Shown here: one piece after another, positions 20,600-28,884 of the stretch
Layout: the number at the start of each line of letters is the position of its first letter
Position numbering within the stretch: position 1 is the first letter of the stretch
Assembly: GCF_900099705.1 (NCBI RefSeq)
Contig: NZ_LT629695.1
Span: 1,674,001 to 1,738,000, forward strand
Source of the DNA: Agrococcus jejuensis
GTDB taxonomy: Bacteria > Actinomycetota > Actinomycetes > Actinomycetales > Microbacteriaceae
Direction: 5' to 3'
DNA length: 64,000 nucleotides
Program-made: the position numbers and the translations under genes
Notes under the pieces: model-generated
The model's input: only the letters and a program-made list of their open reading frames with translations
The model's database searches: none
What the model was told of the DNA's origin: nothing

Positions 20600-22546
20600 A
20601 TGACAGCAGACACGCACTCCGACGCGCCCGGCGCGTCGACGACCGCGGCGCACGGCGCCGCATCCGACGGCTCGGCCGTCGCGAAGGCCGAGGCCGCAGT
20701 GCCCGAGCCCATCACGCAGCACCCGGCCCTCGAGCCGGTCCCCGGCAAGAACCCCAACGCGCGGAGGTCGCCGCTCGACCTCGTGGTCTTCTGGATCGCC
20801 GCAGCAGTCGCCATCGGCTTCGTGCTGTGGGGCACCCTCGCGACCGGATCCCTCACGTCGGCAGCGCAGGCCGGCTTCGACTGGGTCATCCACGGCACCG
20901 GCTGGCTCTTCGCCCTCGCGGGCACGGCCTTCGTGGTGTTCGTCATCTGCATCGCCGCGGGCCGCTACGGCAACATCACGCTCGGCGACGACGACACGAA
21001 GCCCGAGTTCTCGACGATGTCGTGGATCGCCATGATGTTCTCGGCCGGCATGGGCATCGGCCTCGTCTTCTACGGCGTCACCGAGCCCGTCAGCCACCTC
21101 GTCACGCCCCCGCCGGGTACCGAGGGCGGCGACCAGGCAGAGGCCGTGCGCACCGCCATGGCCACGACGATGTTCCACTGGACCCTGCACCCGTGGGCCA
21201 TCTACGCCGTCGTCGGCCTCGCGCTCGCCTACGGCGTCTTCCGCAAGCGCCGCTCGCTGCTCATCTCGTCGGCGTTCACGTCGCTGCTGGGCAAGAAGCG
21301 CGTCGAGGGCCCCATCGGCAAGGCGATCGACATCTTCGCGATCTTCGCGACCCTGTTCGGCTCGGCCACGTCGCTCGGCCTCGGCGCCCTGCAGATCTCG
21401 ACGGGCCTCGAGCTCGTCGCCGGCGTCGGCCCGCTCGGAAACGCCGCGTTGGTCGGCATCATCGCCGTGCTCACGCTCCTGTTCGTGCTCTCGGCCGTCT
21501 CGGGCGTCGCCCGCGGCATCAAGTGGCTGTCGAACATCAACATGGTGCTCGCCGGCGTGCTCGCGCTGTTCGTGTTCGTCGTCGGCCCGACGGTGTTCAT
21601 CCTCAACCTGCTGCCCACGACCATCGCGGGCTACGCCGAGCAGCTCGCCATGATGGCGGGTCGCACGGAGGCCGCTGGCGGCGCCGCGTTCGCCGACTGG
21701 CTCGGCGGCTGGACGATCTTCTACTGGGCGTGGTGGGTCAGCTGGACCCCCTTCGTCGGCATGTTCATCGCGCGCATCTCGCGCGGTCGGACCATCCGTC
21801 AGTTCGTCGTCGGCGTGCTCGTCGCGCCGTCGCTCGTGTCGATGGTGTGGTTCGCGATCTTCGGCGGCCTCGGCATCCAGCAGACGCTCGACGGCATCGA
21901 CGTGCTCGGCGCCGGCGGCCAGGAGGCGACGCTGTTCTCAGCGCTCGGCGAGCTGCCGTTCGGGCAGATCACGTCGATCCTCGTCATGGTGCTCGTCGCG
22001 ATCTTCTTCGTGTCGGGTGCCGACGCCGCATCGATCGTCATGGGCACGCTCTCGCACCGCGGGTCGCTGACCCCGTCGAAGTGGACCGTGATCTTCTGGG
22101 GCGTCGCCACCGGCGCCGTCGCGGCGGTCATGCTGTCGCTCGGCGGCGAGGATGCGCTCAGCGGGCTGCAGCAGATCACGATCATCGCGGCGCTGCCGTT
22201 CATCGTGATCATGATCGGCCTGTGCGTCGCGCTCACGCGCGACCTCAGCCAGGACCCGGTCGTCGTGCGGCGCCAGTACGCGATCGCTGCCGTCGAGCAC
22301 GCGGTCGTCGCGGGCGTCACCTCGCACGGCGACGACTTCCAGCTGGCGGTCGAGCAGACCGAGCCCGGCGAGGGCGTCGGCGAGCTCGTCGACACCCCCG
22401 AGCCCGACCTCGACCCGGCCGACGACACGTCGCTCGAGATCGAGGAGCGGCGGGCACTGGATGCGCAGCAGCGCCTCGAGCGCGAGGAGGCGGCACGCGC
22501 CGCCGAGTCGTCGGAGGAGCAGGAGTCGGAGTCGGTCACCCGCTGA
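20600..22546 (+). CDS. BCCT family betaine/carnitine/choline transporter
   Basis: A 648-residue secondary transporter with about 12 membrane helices and long cytoplasmic tails. The BCCT signature is clear in helix 8: WTIFYWAWWVSWTPFVGMF, with the tryptophans that box quaternary ammonium groups. The N-terminal ~60 residues are Ala/Pro-rich and the C-terminal ~110 are highly acidic (EPDLDPADDTSLEIEERR), a region that senses osmotic conditions in BetP. Na+- or H+-coupled uptake of glycine betaine or a similar osmolyte is likely. ATG at 20600 is preferred over a TTG six codons upstream. Confidence 0.93.
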   Translation: MTADTHSDAPGASTTAAHGAASDGSAVAKAEAAVPEPITQHPALEPVPGKNPNARRSPLDLVVFWIAAAVAIGFVLWGTLATGSLTSAAQAGFDWVIHGTGWLFALAGTAFVVFVICIAAGRYGNITLGDDDTKPEFSTMSWIAMMFSAGMGIGLVFYGVTEPVSHLVTPPPGTEGGDQAEAVRTAMATTMFHWTLHPWAIYAVVGLALAYGVFRKRRSLLISSAFTSLLGKKRVEGPIGKAIDIFAIFATLFGSATSLGLGALQISTGLELVAGVGPLGNAALVGIIAVLTLLFVLSAVSGVARGIKWLSNINMVLAGVLALFVFVVGPTVFILNLLPTTIAGYAEQLAMMAGRTEAAGGAAFADWLGGWTIFYWAWWVSWTPFVGMFIARISRGRTIRQFVVGVLVAPSLVSMVWFAIFGGLGIQQTLDGIDVLGAGGQEATLFSALGELPFGQITSILVMVLVAIFFVSGADAASIVMGTLSHRGSLTPSKWTVIFWGVATGAVAAVMLSLGGEDALSGLQQITIIAALPFIVIMIGLCVALTRDLSQDPVVVRRQYAIAAVEHAVVAGVTSHGDDFQLAVEQTEPGEGVGELVDTPEPDLDPADDTSLEIEERRALDAQQRLEREEAARAAESSEEQESESVTR

Positions 22547-22576
22547 CCGGCTCCGGCCCGCGCCGGATCCAGAGAC

Positions 22577-22610
22577 ACGAAGGCCCCCACCTCGCGGTGG
22601 GGGCCTTCGT
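22577..22610. terminator. Bidirectional terminator
   Basis: Perfect 15-bp stem ACGAAGGCCCCCACC / GGTGGGGGCCTTCGT with a TCGC loop, placed between convergent genes. Confidence 0.9.
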
Positions 22611-22625
22611 CGCGCTGAGGGCGCG

Positions 22626-23144
22626 TCAGCTGGGGTCGACCTCGTCGGAGTCGGGGATCCACAGGTCGTCGTCGGCGCGCAGCGTCTGCCATGCGGCGTA
22701 CGCGGCACCCGCGATCGCCACGGTGCCGACGCCGATGAGCACCCACTGCAGGGCGGAGGGGCCGCTCTTCTTCGCCGGGGCGACCTCGGGCAGGCGCAGG
22801 CGCTGCACGTTCGAGATCGCGTCCTTGACGCGCTGGTCCTTGGCGATCTGCGCGTACGCGGCGAACGAGCCGAGGCCCGTCGCGACGGCCGGCAGCACCT
22901 TGTCGTTCCAGCCGTGCGTCACGCCCGAGACCGCGTCGCGGCCCTTCGAGACGCCACGCTGGGCGTAGCGGCGAGCCTCGGGCACGAGCGTCTCGTTGCC
23001 GTAGGCCTTCGCCTGGTCGGCGGCCTGGTGCGCGAGGAGGCCGGCGCGCTCGCCGACGTCGCGCTGCACCGACCACAGCTTCTCTGCCTGCTTGCGCAGC
23101 TTCTTGATCTCCTTCTCGCGCTTGCGAGTGAGCGTCAGCGACAT
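22626..23144 (-). CDS. Conserved hypothetical single-pass membrane protein
   Basis: A 172-residue protein not assigned to a known function. The N-terminal 35 residues are strongly basic and helical (TRKREKEIKKLRKQAEKLW), a middle part could be amphipathic helix, one membrane helix lies at about 132-155 (LQWVLIGVGTVAIAGAAYAA), and the tail is acidic (ADDDLWIPDSDEVDPS). Similar layouts occur in Microbacteriaceae. GGGAGG precedes the ATG. It is divergent from the cyclophilin gene and shares the terminator with the BCCT gene. Confidence 0.75.
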   Translation of the reverse strand: MSLTLTRKREKEIKKLRKQAEKLWSVQRDVGERAGLLAHQAADQAKAYGNETLVPEARRYAQRGVSKGRDAVSGVTHGWNDKVLPAVATGLGSFAAYAQIAKDQRVKDAISNVQRLRLPEVAPAKKSGPSALQWVLIGVGTVAIAGAAYAAWQTLRADDDLWIPDSDEVDPS

Positions 23145-23275
23145 GATTGCCTCCCGGGTCGTGTCTGCTCAGCATCCTGGCATGGACTCCTGACGGGCGC
23201 ATGGGGGGATCCCATGGGTTTCGCTGACGTCGAACGGGTGCTAGTCGCGAGCCGTCGCATGGGAGGATCGGGGAC

Positions 23276-23815
23276 ATGGCGCTCCACACCGCAGTCGCGA
23301 CGATCACCACCTCGCTCGGCGACATCAAGGTCAACCTGCTCGGCAACCACGCACCGAAGACGGTCGCGAACTTCGAGGGGCTCGCGACGGGCTCCAAGGA
23401 GTGGAAGCACCCCGGCACGGGCGCGACCTCGACGTCGCCGCTCTACGACGGCACGATCTTCCACCGCATCATCCCCGACTTCATGATCCAGGGCGGCGAC
23501 CCGCTCGGTCAGGGCATCGGCGGCCCCGGCTACCAGTTCGACGACGAGATCCACCCCGAGCTCACGTTCGACGCCCCCTACGTGCTCGCGATGGCGAACG
23601 CCGGCATCCAGATGGGTCGCGGCACGAACGGCTCGCAGTTCTTCATCACGACGGTGCCCACGCCGTGGCTGCGCGGCAAGCACTCGATCTTCGGCCTCGT
23701 CGAGGATGCCGACAGCCGCGCCGTCGTCGACGCCATCCAGGCGGTCGCGACCGACGGCCGCGACAAGCCGCTCGAGGACGTCGTCATCACGGGCGTCACG
23801 GTCACGCCCGTCTGA
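23276..23815 (+). CDS. Peptidyl-prolyl cis-trans isomerase, cyclophilin type
   Basis: A 179-residue cytoplasmic cyclophilin that speeds proline isomerisation in folding proteins. The active-site segments FHRIIPDFMIQGGDP and NGSQFFITTVPTPWL are intact, including the catalytic Arg and the Trp linked with cyclosporin binding. There is no signal peptide, as in PpiA of mycobacteria. It precedes the rhomboid gene by 40 bp, likely in one transcript. Confidence 0.95.
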   Translation: MALHTAVATITTSLGDIKVNLLGNHAPKTVANFEGLATGSKEWKHPGTGATSTSPLYDGTIFHRIIPDFMIQGGDPLGQGIGGPGYQFDDEIHPELTFDAPYVLAMANAGIQMGRGTNGSQFFITTVPTPWLRGKHSIFGLVEDADSRAVVDAIQAVATDGRDKPLEDVVITGVTVTPV

Positions 23816-23855
23816 CGGTGATCCACCAGCCTCGCCTCGACGCCGGGAGCCTCGC

Positions 23856-24707
23856 ATGAGCGCTCCCGGCGTCGAGGCGTGCTACCGGCACCCGAGCCGC
23901 GAGAGCTGGACGCTGTGCCAGCGCTGCGGCCGCACCATCTGCGGGCAGTGCCAGATCCAGGCGCCCGTGGGCGTGCAGTGCCCCGAGTGCGTGCGCGAGG
24001 CGAAGGTGACGTCGATGGCGTCGCACCGCGAGCAGCGCCGCCTCTCGTACGGCGGACCGGTCAAGCGCGGCGTGCGCCGCTGGCTCGCCATGCCGTCGCC
24101 CGTCACGACGGCGATCATGGCCCTCACGACCGTCACGGGCCTCGCGCAGGTGCTCTTCGGCCAGGCCGTCACGTACGCGCTCGGCTTCTACGCGCCGCTC
24201 GCGCTCTCGGAGCCGTGGCGCTTCGTGACCGCGGTGCTCGTGCACGGCGGCATCCTGCACTTCGTCTTCAACATGCTCGTGCTCTTCATGATGGGCCCGA
24301 ACATCGAGCGGCGCATCGGCGCGCTGCCCTACCTCGCGTCGTACCTCGTGATGGCGGCCGGCGGCAGCGTCGCGGTATCGCTCCTGTCGCCCGGCACCCT
24401 CGTCATCGGCGCGAGCGGCGCGATCTTCGGACTCTTCGGCATCTACATCGGCCTGCAGCGCATGCTCGGCGGCCGCTTCGACCCGCAGATCCTCATCATC
24501 GTCGGCATCAACCTGCTCATCGGCTTCGTGCTGTCGGGCGTCTCGTGGCAGGCCCACGTCGGCGGCCTGCTCGCCGGCCTCGCCCTCGGGTTCTGGATGG
24601 GCGCGAACCTGCGCGGCGCCGAGACGAAGCGAGCGATCTGGATGCCCATCGGCGTCGTCGGCGGCGCCGTCGTGGTGCTGTGCGTCGCGGTGGGGTTCCT
24701 GGTCTGA
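23856..24707 (+). CDS. Rhomboid family intramembrane serine protease with N-terminal zinc-finger-like domain
   Basis: A 283-residue membrane protein. Residues 9-45 hold Cys9, His12, Cys21, Cys24, Cys29, Cys32, Cys42 and Cys45, a B-box-like zinc-binding array. Six or seven membrane helices follow, with the catalytic Ser187 in GASGAIFG and the partner His234 in WQAHVGG. Rhomboids cut substrates inside the membrane. The Cys-rich cytosolic head is common in actinobacterial rhomboids and may recruit partners. A substrate cannot be named. Confidence 0.92.
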   Translation: MSAPGVEACYRHPSRESWTLCQRCGRTICGQCQIQAPVGVQCPECVREAKVTSMASHREQRRLSYGGPVKRGVRRWLAMPSPVTTAIMALTTVTGLAQVLFGQAVTYALGFYAPLALSEPWRFVTAVLVHGGILHFVFNMLVLFMMGPNIERRIGALPYLASYLVMAAGGSVAVSLLSPGTLVIGASGAIFGLFGIYIGLQRMLGGRFDPQILIIVGINLLIGFVLSGVSWQAHVGGLLAGLALGFWMGANLRGAETKRAIWMPIGVVGGAVVVLCVAVGFLV

Positions 24708-24735
24708 TCCCTCGCTGAGGCGCGACGCGGCCCAG

Positions 24736-24890
24736 CAGCTGGTCGAGGAGCGCGCGAGCGCAGCGAGCACGCGTCACGAGACCACGCGACCGGCGCTCCC
24801 GCCCGACCAAGCGCATGGTCGCGTCGAGCGCGCACGTCACGTGGTCTCGTGACGGCTCCTCGCTGCGCTCGGGGCCTCCTCGACCAGCTG
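24736..24890. repeat. Dispersed ~160-bp nested palindrome, copy 3
   Basis: Bounded by CAGCTGGTCGAGGAG / CTCCTCGACCAGCTG with inner GTCACGAGACCACG / CGTGGTCTCGTGAC arms. It occupies the first part of a 430-bp gap (24708-25137) that has no gene. Confidence 0.85.
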
Positions 24891-24977
24891 ATGGGTGGGC
24901 ATCCTCGATGCGGGAGAGGACCCATCCGAGACGCCTCGCGCGACGAACACCCTCGACGGGATCGACGCGAACGAGAG

Positions 24978-25009
24978 TTCTCCACAGAGTTCTCCACACC
25001 TGTGCACAA
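24978..25009 (+). promoter_or_regulatory. DnaA-box cluster outside the origin
   Basis: Two perfect TTCTCCACA boxes (24978-24986 and 24990-24998) with a 12-bp period, then TGTGCACAA (25001-25009), one base from the reverse-orientation box TGTGGACAA. It lies between the rhomboid gene and crgA in non-coding DNA, with a CGAACGTTCG palindrome about 30 bp further on. Confidence 0.6.
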
Positions 25010-25080
25010 CTGACAGGCGTGTGATTCGACTCGTTCGAACGTTCGCTATGCGTGCGCGACCGCGTGAGGGACGCGGACGA

Positions 25081-25113
25081 CGAAGGCCCGCACCGAGACG
25101 GTGCGGGCCTTCG
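25081..25113. terminator. Terminator after crgA
   Basis: Perfect 15-bp stem CGAAGGCCCGCACCG / CGGTGCGGGCCTTCG with an AGA loop, 25 bp beyond the crgA stop. Confidence 0.88.
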
Positions 25114-25137
25114 ATCCGAAGCGGGGAGCCTGGACGG

Positions 25138-25371
25138 CTAGCGCCACTTCGTGGTCATGATGAAGCCGACGAACATGATGCCGAAGCCGATGGCGATGTT
25201 CCACGCGCCGATCGACCCGATGGGCAGCGTCGAGCCCGAGATGTAGAAGACGACGACCCACAGCAGGCCGACGACGATGAAGCCGAGCATCACCGGCACG
25301 TACCACGACGGATTGCGCGACTCCTCGTGGTCGCGGGACTCGCGCGACTTGGCGATGCTGTTCCTGGCCAT
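25138..25371 (-). CDS. crgA: Cell division protein CrgA
   Basis: A 77-residue actinobacterial septation factor with a short charged N-terminus, the family motif NPSWYVPVMLGF and two membrane helices. CrgA inhibits or tunes FtsZ-ring assembly in Streptomyces and recruits septal proteins in mycobacteria. A TAGACT -10 (minus strand, 25385-25380) ends 8 nt before the ATG, leaving almost no leader. It is divergent from the sortase gene, as in many Actinobacteria. Confidence 0.95.
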   Translation of the reverse strand: MARNSIAKSRESRDHEESRNPSWYVPVMLGFIVVGLLWVVVFYISGSTLPIGSIGAWNIAIGFGIMFVGFIMTTKWR

Positions 25372-25379
25372 AGACCGCG

Positions 25380-25406
25380 AGTCTACCTCAGCCTCCCCCG
25401 TAGACT
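25380..25406. promoter_or_regulatory. Divergent -10 boxes for crgA and the sortase
   Basis: TAGACT occurs once on each strand in the 41-bp gap: minus strand 25380-25385 for crgA and plus strand 25401-25406 for the sortase, whose GTG starts exactly 6 nt later. Both transcripts would be (nearly) leaderless. Confidence 0.6.
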
Positions 25407-25412
25407 GCTCGG

Positions 25413-26138
25413 GTGCCGTCGACTCCTCGCCCTCGTCGTCGCACGACCGTCGGCGGCGTGCTCGGAGAGCTGCTCGTCACCGTCGGCGTGCTCGTGCTGG
25501 GCTTCGTCGGCTGGCAGGTGTGGCTGAGCGACGACATCATGGGCGGCCAGCAGCAGCAGGCGGCGCAGACGTACGCGCAGTCGCTCACGACCACCCCTGG
25601 CGCCGAGCCCGCGGCCGAGCTGCGCACCGACGCCCCGCCCGTCGCTGCGGCGCCCGGCGACCGCGAGTCGTTCGCCGTCGTCTACATCCCGCGCTTCGGG
25701 CCGGACTTCGTGCGCACCGTCGGCCAGGGCACCAGCAGGTTCGTGCTCGACTCGCTCGACCTCGGCCTCGCGCACTACGACACGTCGGCGATGCCCGGCG
25801 ACGTCGGCAACTTCGCGATCGCGGGTCACCGCAACGGCCAGGGCGGCCCGTTCACGCGCCTCGACGAGCTCGTGGTCGGCGACCGCATCTACGTGCAGAT
25901 GCAGGACGTCTGGTACGTCTACGAGTACCGCGACAGCGAGTACGTGCTGCCGACGGCCGTCGACGTCGTCGCCCCCGTGCCGAACCAGCCGGGCGTCGCC
26001 CCCACCGACCGCATCATGACGATGACGACGTGCCACCCCGAGTGGTCGGCCGCGTCGCGACTCATCACCTACTCCGTGTTCGTCGGCTGGTCCGAGACCA
26101 TGCCCGCCGAGCTCGCAGCCATCCAGGAAGGTGCCTGA
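25413..26138 (+). CDS. Class E sortase
   Basis: A 241-residue membrane-anchored transpeptidase with an N-terminal membrane helix (about 14-37) and a sortase barrel. Catalytic residues are visible: His139 in IAGHRN, Cys207 in TMTTCHPEW and Arg216 in ASRL. Class E sortases cleave LAxTG-type signals and attach proteins to peptidoglycan. No sortase substrate is encoded nearby. The GTG at 25413 lies 6 nt after a -10 box. The stop overlaps the next start (TGATG). Confidence 0.92.
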   Translation: MPSTPRPRRRTTVGGVLGELLVTVGVLVLGFVGWQVWLSDDIMGGQQQQAAQTYAQSLTTTPGAEPAAELRTDAPPVAAAPGDRESFAVVYIPRFGPDFVRTVGQGTSRFVLDSLDLGLAHYDTSAMPGDVGNFAIAGHRNGQGGPFTRLDELVVGDRIYVQMQDVWYVYEYRDSEYVLPTAVDVVAPVPNQPGVAPTDRIMTMTTCHPEWSAASRLITYSVFVGWSETMPAELAAIQEGA

Positions 26139-26296
26139 TGTACGGCGCGCTGTGGCGGATCATCCCGGGCCCGTGGCCCGTGAAGGCCCTCGTGATGCTG
26201 GCGCTCGTCGCCGGCATCGCCTACGCGCTCATCTGGCACGTGTACCCGTGGGTCATGCAGACGTTCTTCCCGACGCCGGATGCGACCGTCGAATGA
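26138..26296 (+). CDS. Small conserved membrane protein
   Basis: A 52-residue protein: MYGALWRIIPGPWPVKALVM leads into one membrane helix (about 16-38) and an aromatic tail VYPWVMQTFFP. Its start overlaps the sortase stop and its stop overlaps the pabA start, so it is translationally coupled on both sides. Similar short proteins follow class E sortase genes in Microbacteriaceae; function is unknown. Confidence 0.75.
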   Translation: MYGALWRIIPGPWPVKALVMLALVAGIAYALIWHVYPWVMQTFFPTPDATVE

Positions 26297-26934
26297 CCCG
26301 CATCCTCGTCGTCGACAACTTCGACAGCTTCGTCTACACGCTCGCCGGCTACCTCTCGGAGCTCGGCGCCGACGTGCACGTCGTGCGCAACGACGTCGTC
26401 GACCCGGCGACGATCGTCGACTGGGATGCCGTGCTGCTGTCGCCCGGCCCCGGCACCCCCGCCGATGCGGGCGCATCCATCGACTTCGTGCACGCGGCCA
26501 TCGAGCACGGCGTGCCGCTGCTGGGCGTCTGCCTCGGCCACCAGGCGATCGCCGAGGCGCTCGGCGGCGTCGTGACGCACGCGGAGCAGCTCATGCACGG
26601 CAAGACGTCGCAGGTCGTGCACGACGACGCCTCCGTGTTCGTGGGCGTGCCCTCGCCGTTCACGGCGACGCGCTACCACTCGCTCGCCGTCGTCGACGGC
26701 ACGGTGCCCGACGACCTCGTCGTCACGGCCCGCACCGAGCAGGCCGACGGCCGCGGCGTCATCATGGCGCTCGAGCACCGCGAGCAGCCGGTGTGGGGCG
26801 TGCAGTTCCACCCGGAGTCGGTGCTCACCGAGGGCGGCTACCGCATGCTGGGGAACTGGCTCGAGCGCGCGGGCCTCGCCGGCGCTGCCGAGCGTGCTGC
26901 GTCGAAGGCGCCGCTCGTCACGTTCGGCGACTGA
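26293..26934 (+). CDS. pabA: Glutamine amidotransferase PabA/TrpG
   Basis: Class I glutamine amidotransferase (213 residues) that supplies ammonia to aminodeoxychorismate or anthranilate synthase. The nucleophile is Cys80 in LLGVCLGHQ, and the His-Glu pair is in VQFHPESV. ILVVDNFDSFVYTL is the usual N-terminus. A lone gene in the crgA-sortase context is normally annotated pabA (folate branch); amphibolic use for tryptophan cannot be excluded. The ATG overlaps the preceding stop, and a hairpin terminator follows at 26939. Confidence 0.9.
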   Translation: MTRILVVDNFDSFVYTLAGYLSELGADVHVVRNDVVDPATIVDWDAVLLSPGPGTPADAGASIDFVHAAIEHGVPLLGVCLGHQAIAEALGGVVTHAEQLMHGKTSQVVHDDASVFVGVPSPFTATRYHSLAVVDGTVPDDLVVTARTEQADGRGVIMALEHREQPVWGVQFHPESVLTEGGYRMLGNWLERAGLAGAAERAASKAPLVTFGD

Positions 26935-26938
26935 CCGC

Positions 26939-26959
26939 CCGATCACGCGTCGTGATCGG
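26939..26959. terminator. Hairpin between pabA and pknB
   Basis: Perfect 9-bp stem CCGATCACG-CGT-CGTGATCGG 4 bp after the pabA stop. The two genes converge here. Confidence 0.7.
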
Positions 26960-27050
26960 CGACGTCGGCACGGTCGAAGTCGCCGATCGGTGGCGGAGGA
27001 TGGATGCGGTCGCGTGCGCTGCGGCATGCGGGCGCGCGGTGCGGCGGGGA

Positions 27051-28811
27051 TCAGCCGTTGCCGTCGCCGCCGTCGCCACCCTCGGGCGGCGTGCTCTCGC
27101 TCGGCGGCGTCGAGGGCGGCGGCTGGCCGTTGCAGTACGTGAGCGTGATCGTGCCGCCCTGCGGCTGCGAGCCGGGCGTCAGGCTCTGCTGCACGACGGT
27201 GCCGCCCATGCAGCTCGTCACGAACATCTGCCGCACCTGGTAGCCGACCTCGGGCGCCTGCATCGCCGCGATCGCCTGCGCGATCGGCTGGCCCACGACG
27301 TCGGGGATCTCGACCTGACCGCTCGACACGATGAGCTGGATCGAGTCGCCCTGCGACACGTTCGTGCCGGCAGCGGGCTCGGTGCCGAGCACCGTCCCTT
27401 CGGGCAGCGTCGCATTGTCGCGCGTCACGATCGACTCGGCGACGACGAGGCCGTCGCCCTCGAGCGTCTGCGTGGCCTGGATGACCGTGTTGCCCTGCAC
27501 GTTCACGAGCGCGAACGGCGGAGGACCGCTCGAGATGAACAGCGTCACGGGCGAGTTCGGGGAGACGGTCGTGCCCTCGGGCGGATCGGTGCGCAGCGCG
27601 TCGCCGGCGTTCGACTCCTCGTCGACGACCGTGCGCACGCTCGCCGTGAGCCCCGCCTCCTCGATCGCGGCCGAGGCCTCCTCCTGCGTCATGCCCGCGA
27701 CCGACGGCACGGTCGCCGACAGGCCGGCGATCGGCAGGTTCGGGCCCTGGCTCGCAGCCCAGAAGACGATGGCGATCACGAGCACGCCGATGAGGGCGAT
27801 GCCGCCCCACAGCCATGCGACCGGCGGGCGCGACTGCGGCGCGGGCCGGTAGTCGTCGACGTCGAGCACCTGGAACATCGTCGTGGCGGCGCCGCCCTGC
27901 ACGCCCGTCGTGAAGATGGCGGCCTCGTCGTCGTCGACGTCGACGACCTCGCCCGTGAGCGCGGCCTCGAGCGCGTCGCGGAACTCCTCGGCCGACTGGA
28001 ACCGCTCCTCCTTGCGCTTCGTGAGCGCCTTGAGCACGACGGAGTCCATCGCCGGCGAGATGCCCTCGCGCAGCGTCGACGGCGCGACGGGCTGCTCGGA
28101 CACGTGCTGGTACGCGACGGCCACGGCGGTGTCGCCGCGGAACGGCGGACGGCCCGTGAGCATCTCGAAGAGCATGACGCCCGTGGAGTACAGGTCGGTG
28201 CGTGCATCGACGACCTCGCCGCGCGCCTGCTCGGGCGAGAAGTACTGCGCGGTGCCGAGGATCATGCCCGTCTGGGCCACCGACGTCGACGTCTCGCTCA
28301 CGGCTCGGGCGATGCCGAAGTCCATGACCTTGATCTGGCCGCCGGGCGTCACCATGACGTTGCCGGGCTTCATGTCGCGGTGCACGACGCCCGCGCGGTG
28401 CGAGTAGTCGAGGGCCGTCAGGATGCCCTTCGTGATGCGCACCGCCTCGGACTCCGTCAGCGGCGCCTCGGCGATGATGTCCTTCACCATGCGGCCGTCG
28501 ACGTACTCCATGACGATGTACGGCACGGAGTGCGAGCGCCCGTGGGCGTCCTTCGTGACCTGCTCGCCGGCGTCGAAGACGCGCACGACCGTCGGATGCG
28601 ACATGCGCGCGGCCGACTGCGCCTCCTGTCGGAAGCGCACGCGGAAGTCCTCGTCGTCGCCGAGCTCGGGCTTCAGCAGCTTGATGGCGACGAGGCGGTC
28701 GAGGCGCCGGTCGCGGCCCCGGTGCACCTCGGCCATGCCGCCGCGGCCGATGAGCTCGCCGATCTCGTAGCGGTCTCCGAGGACGTCGAGGGAGGCGATG
28801 ACGTCGGTCAT
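27051..28811 (-). CDS. pknB: Ser/Thr protein kinase with PASTA domains (PknB)
   Basis: Transmembrane Hanks-type kinase (586 residues) that senses peptidoglycan or lipid II and controls growth and division. The cytosolic kinase domain (about 13-275) has GRGGMAEVH, the ATP lysine in VAIKLL (Lys44), HRDMKPGN and DFGIA. One membrane helix is at about 325-347, followed by three PASTA repeats (the last begins EIPDVVGQPIAQAI) and a Gly/Pro/Ser-rich tail. ATG at 28811 follows GGAAGGGGG; a GTG two codons earlier is possible. It is the last gene of the fhaA-to-pknB operon, 73 bp after pknA. Confidence 0.96.
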   Translation of the reverse strand: MTDVIASLDVLGDRYEIGELIGRGGMAEVHRGRDRRLDRLVAIKLLKPELGDDEDFRVRFRQEAQSAARMSHPTVVRVFDAGEQVTKDAHGRSHSVPYIVMEYVDGRMVKDIIAEAPLTESEAVRITKGILTALDYSHRAGVVHRDMKPGNVMVTPGGQIKVMDFGIARAVSETSTSVAQTGMILGTAQYFSPEQARGEVVDARTDLYSTGVMLFEMLTGRPPFRGDTAVAVAYQHVSEQPVAPSTLREGISPAMDSVVLKALTKRKEERFQSAEEFRDALEAALTGEVVDVDDDEAAIFTTGVQGGAATTMFQVLDVDDYRPAPQSRPPVAWLWGGIALIGVLVIAIVFWAASQGPNLPIAGLSATVPSVAGMTQEEASAAIEEAGLTASVRTVVDEESNAGDALRTDPPEGTTVSPNSPVTLFISSGPPPFALVNVQGNTVIQATQTLEGDGLVVAESIVTRDNATLPEGTVLGTEPAAGTNVSQGDSIQLIVSSGQVEIPDVVGQPIAQAIAAMQAPEVGYQVRQMFVTSCMGGTVVQQSLTPGSQPQGGTITLTYCNGQPPPSTPPSESTPPEGGDGGDGNG

Positions 28812-28884
28812 GCGCACCCCCTTCCGGACCGCACGAGTCTAGCGGTCGGAAGGGGGTGCGAACCTGTGTCGACGGTGACGTGCG

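Noticed and set aside
24736..24890. Small peptides encoded within the palindromic repeats
   Set aside because: Several short frames span the copies, but the frames differ between copies and are interrupted by loop variation, so they are not coding.
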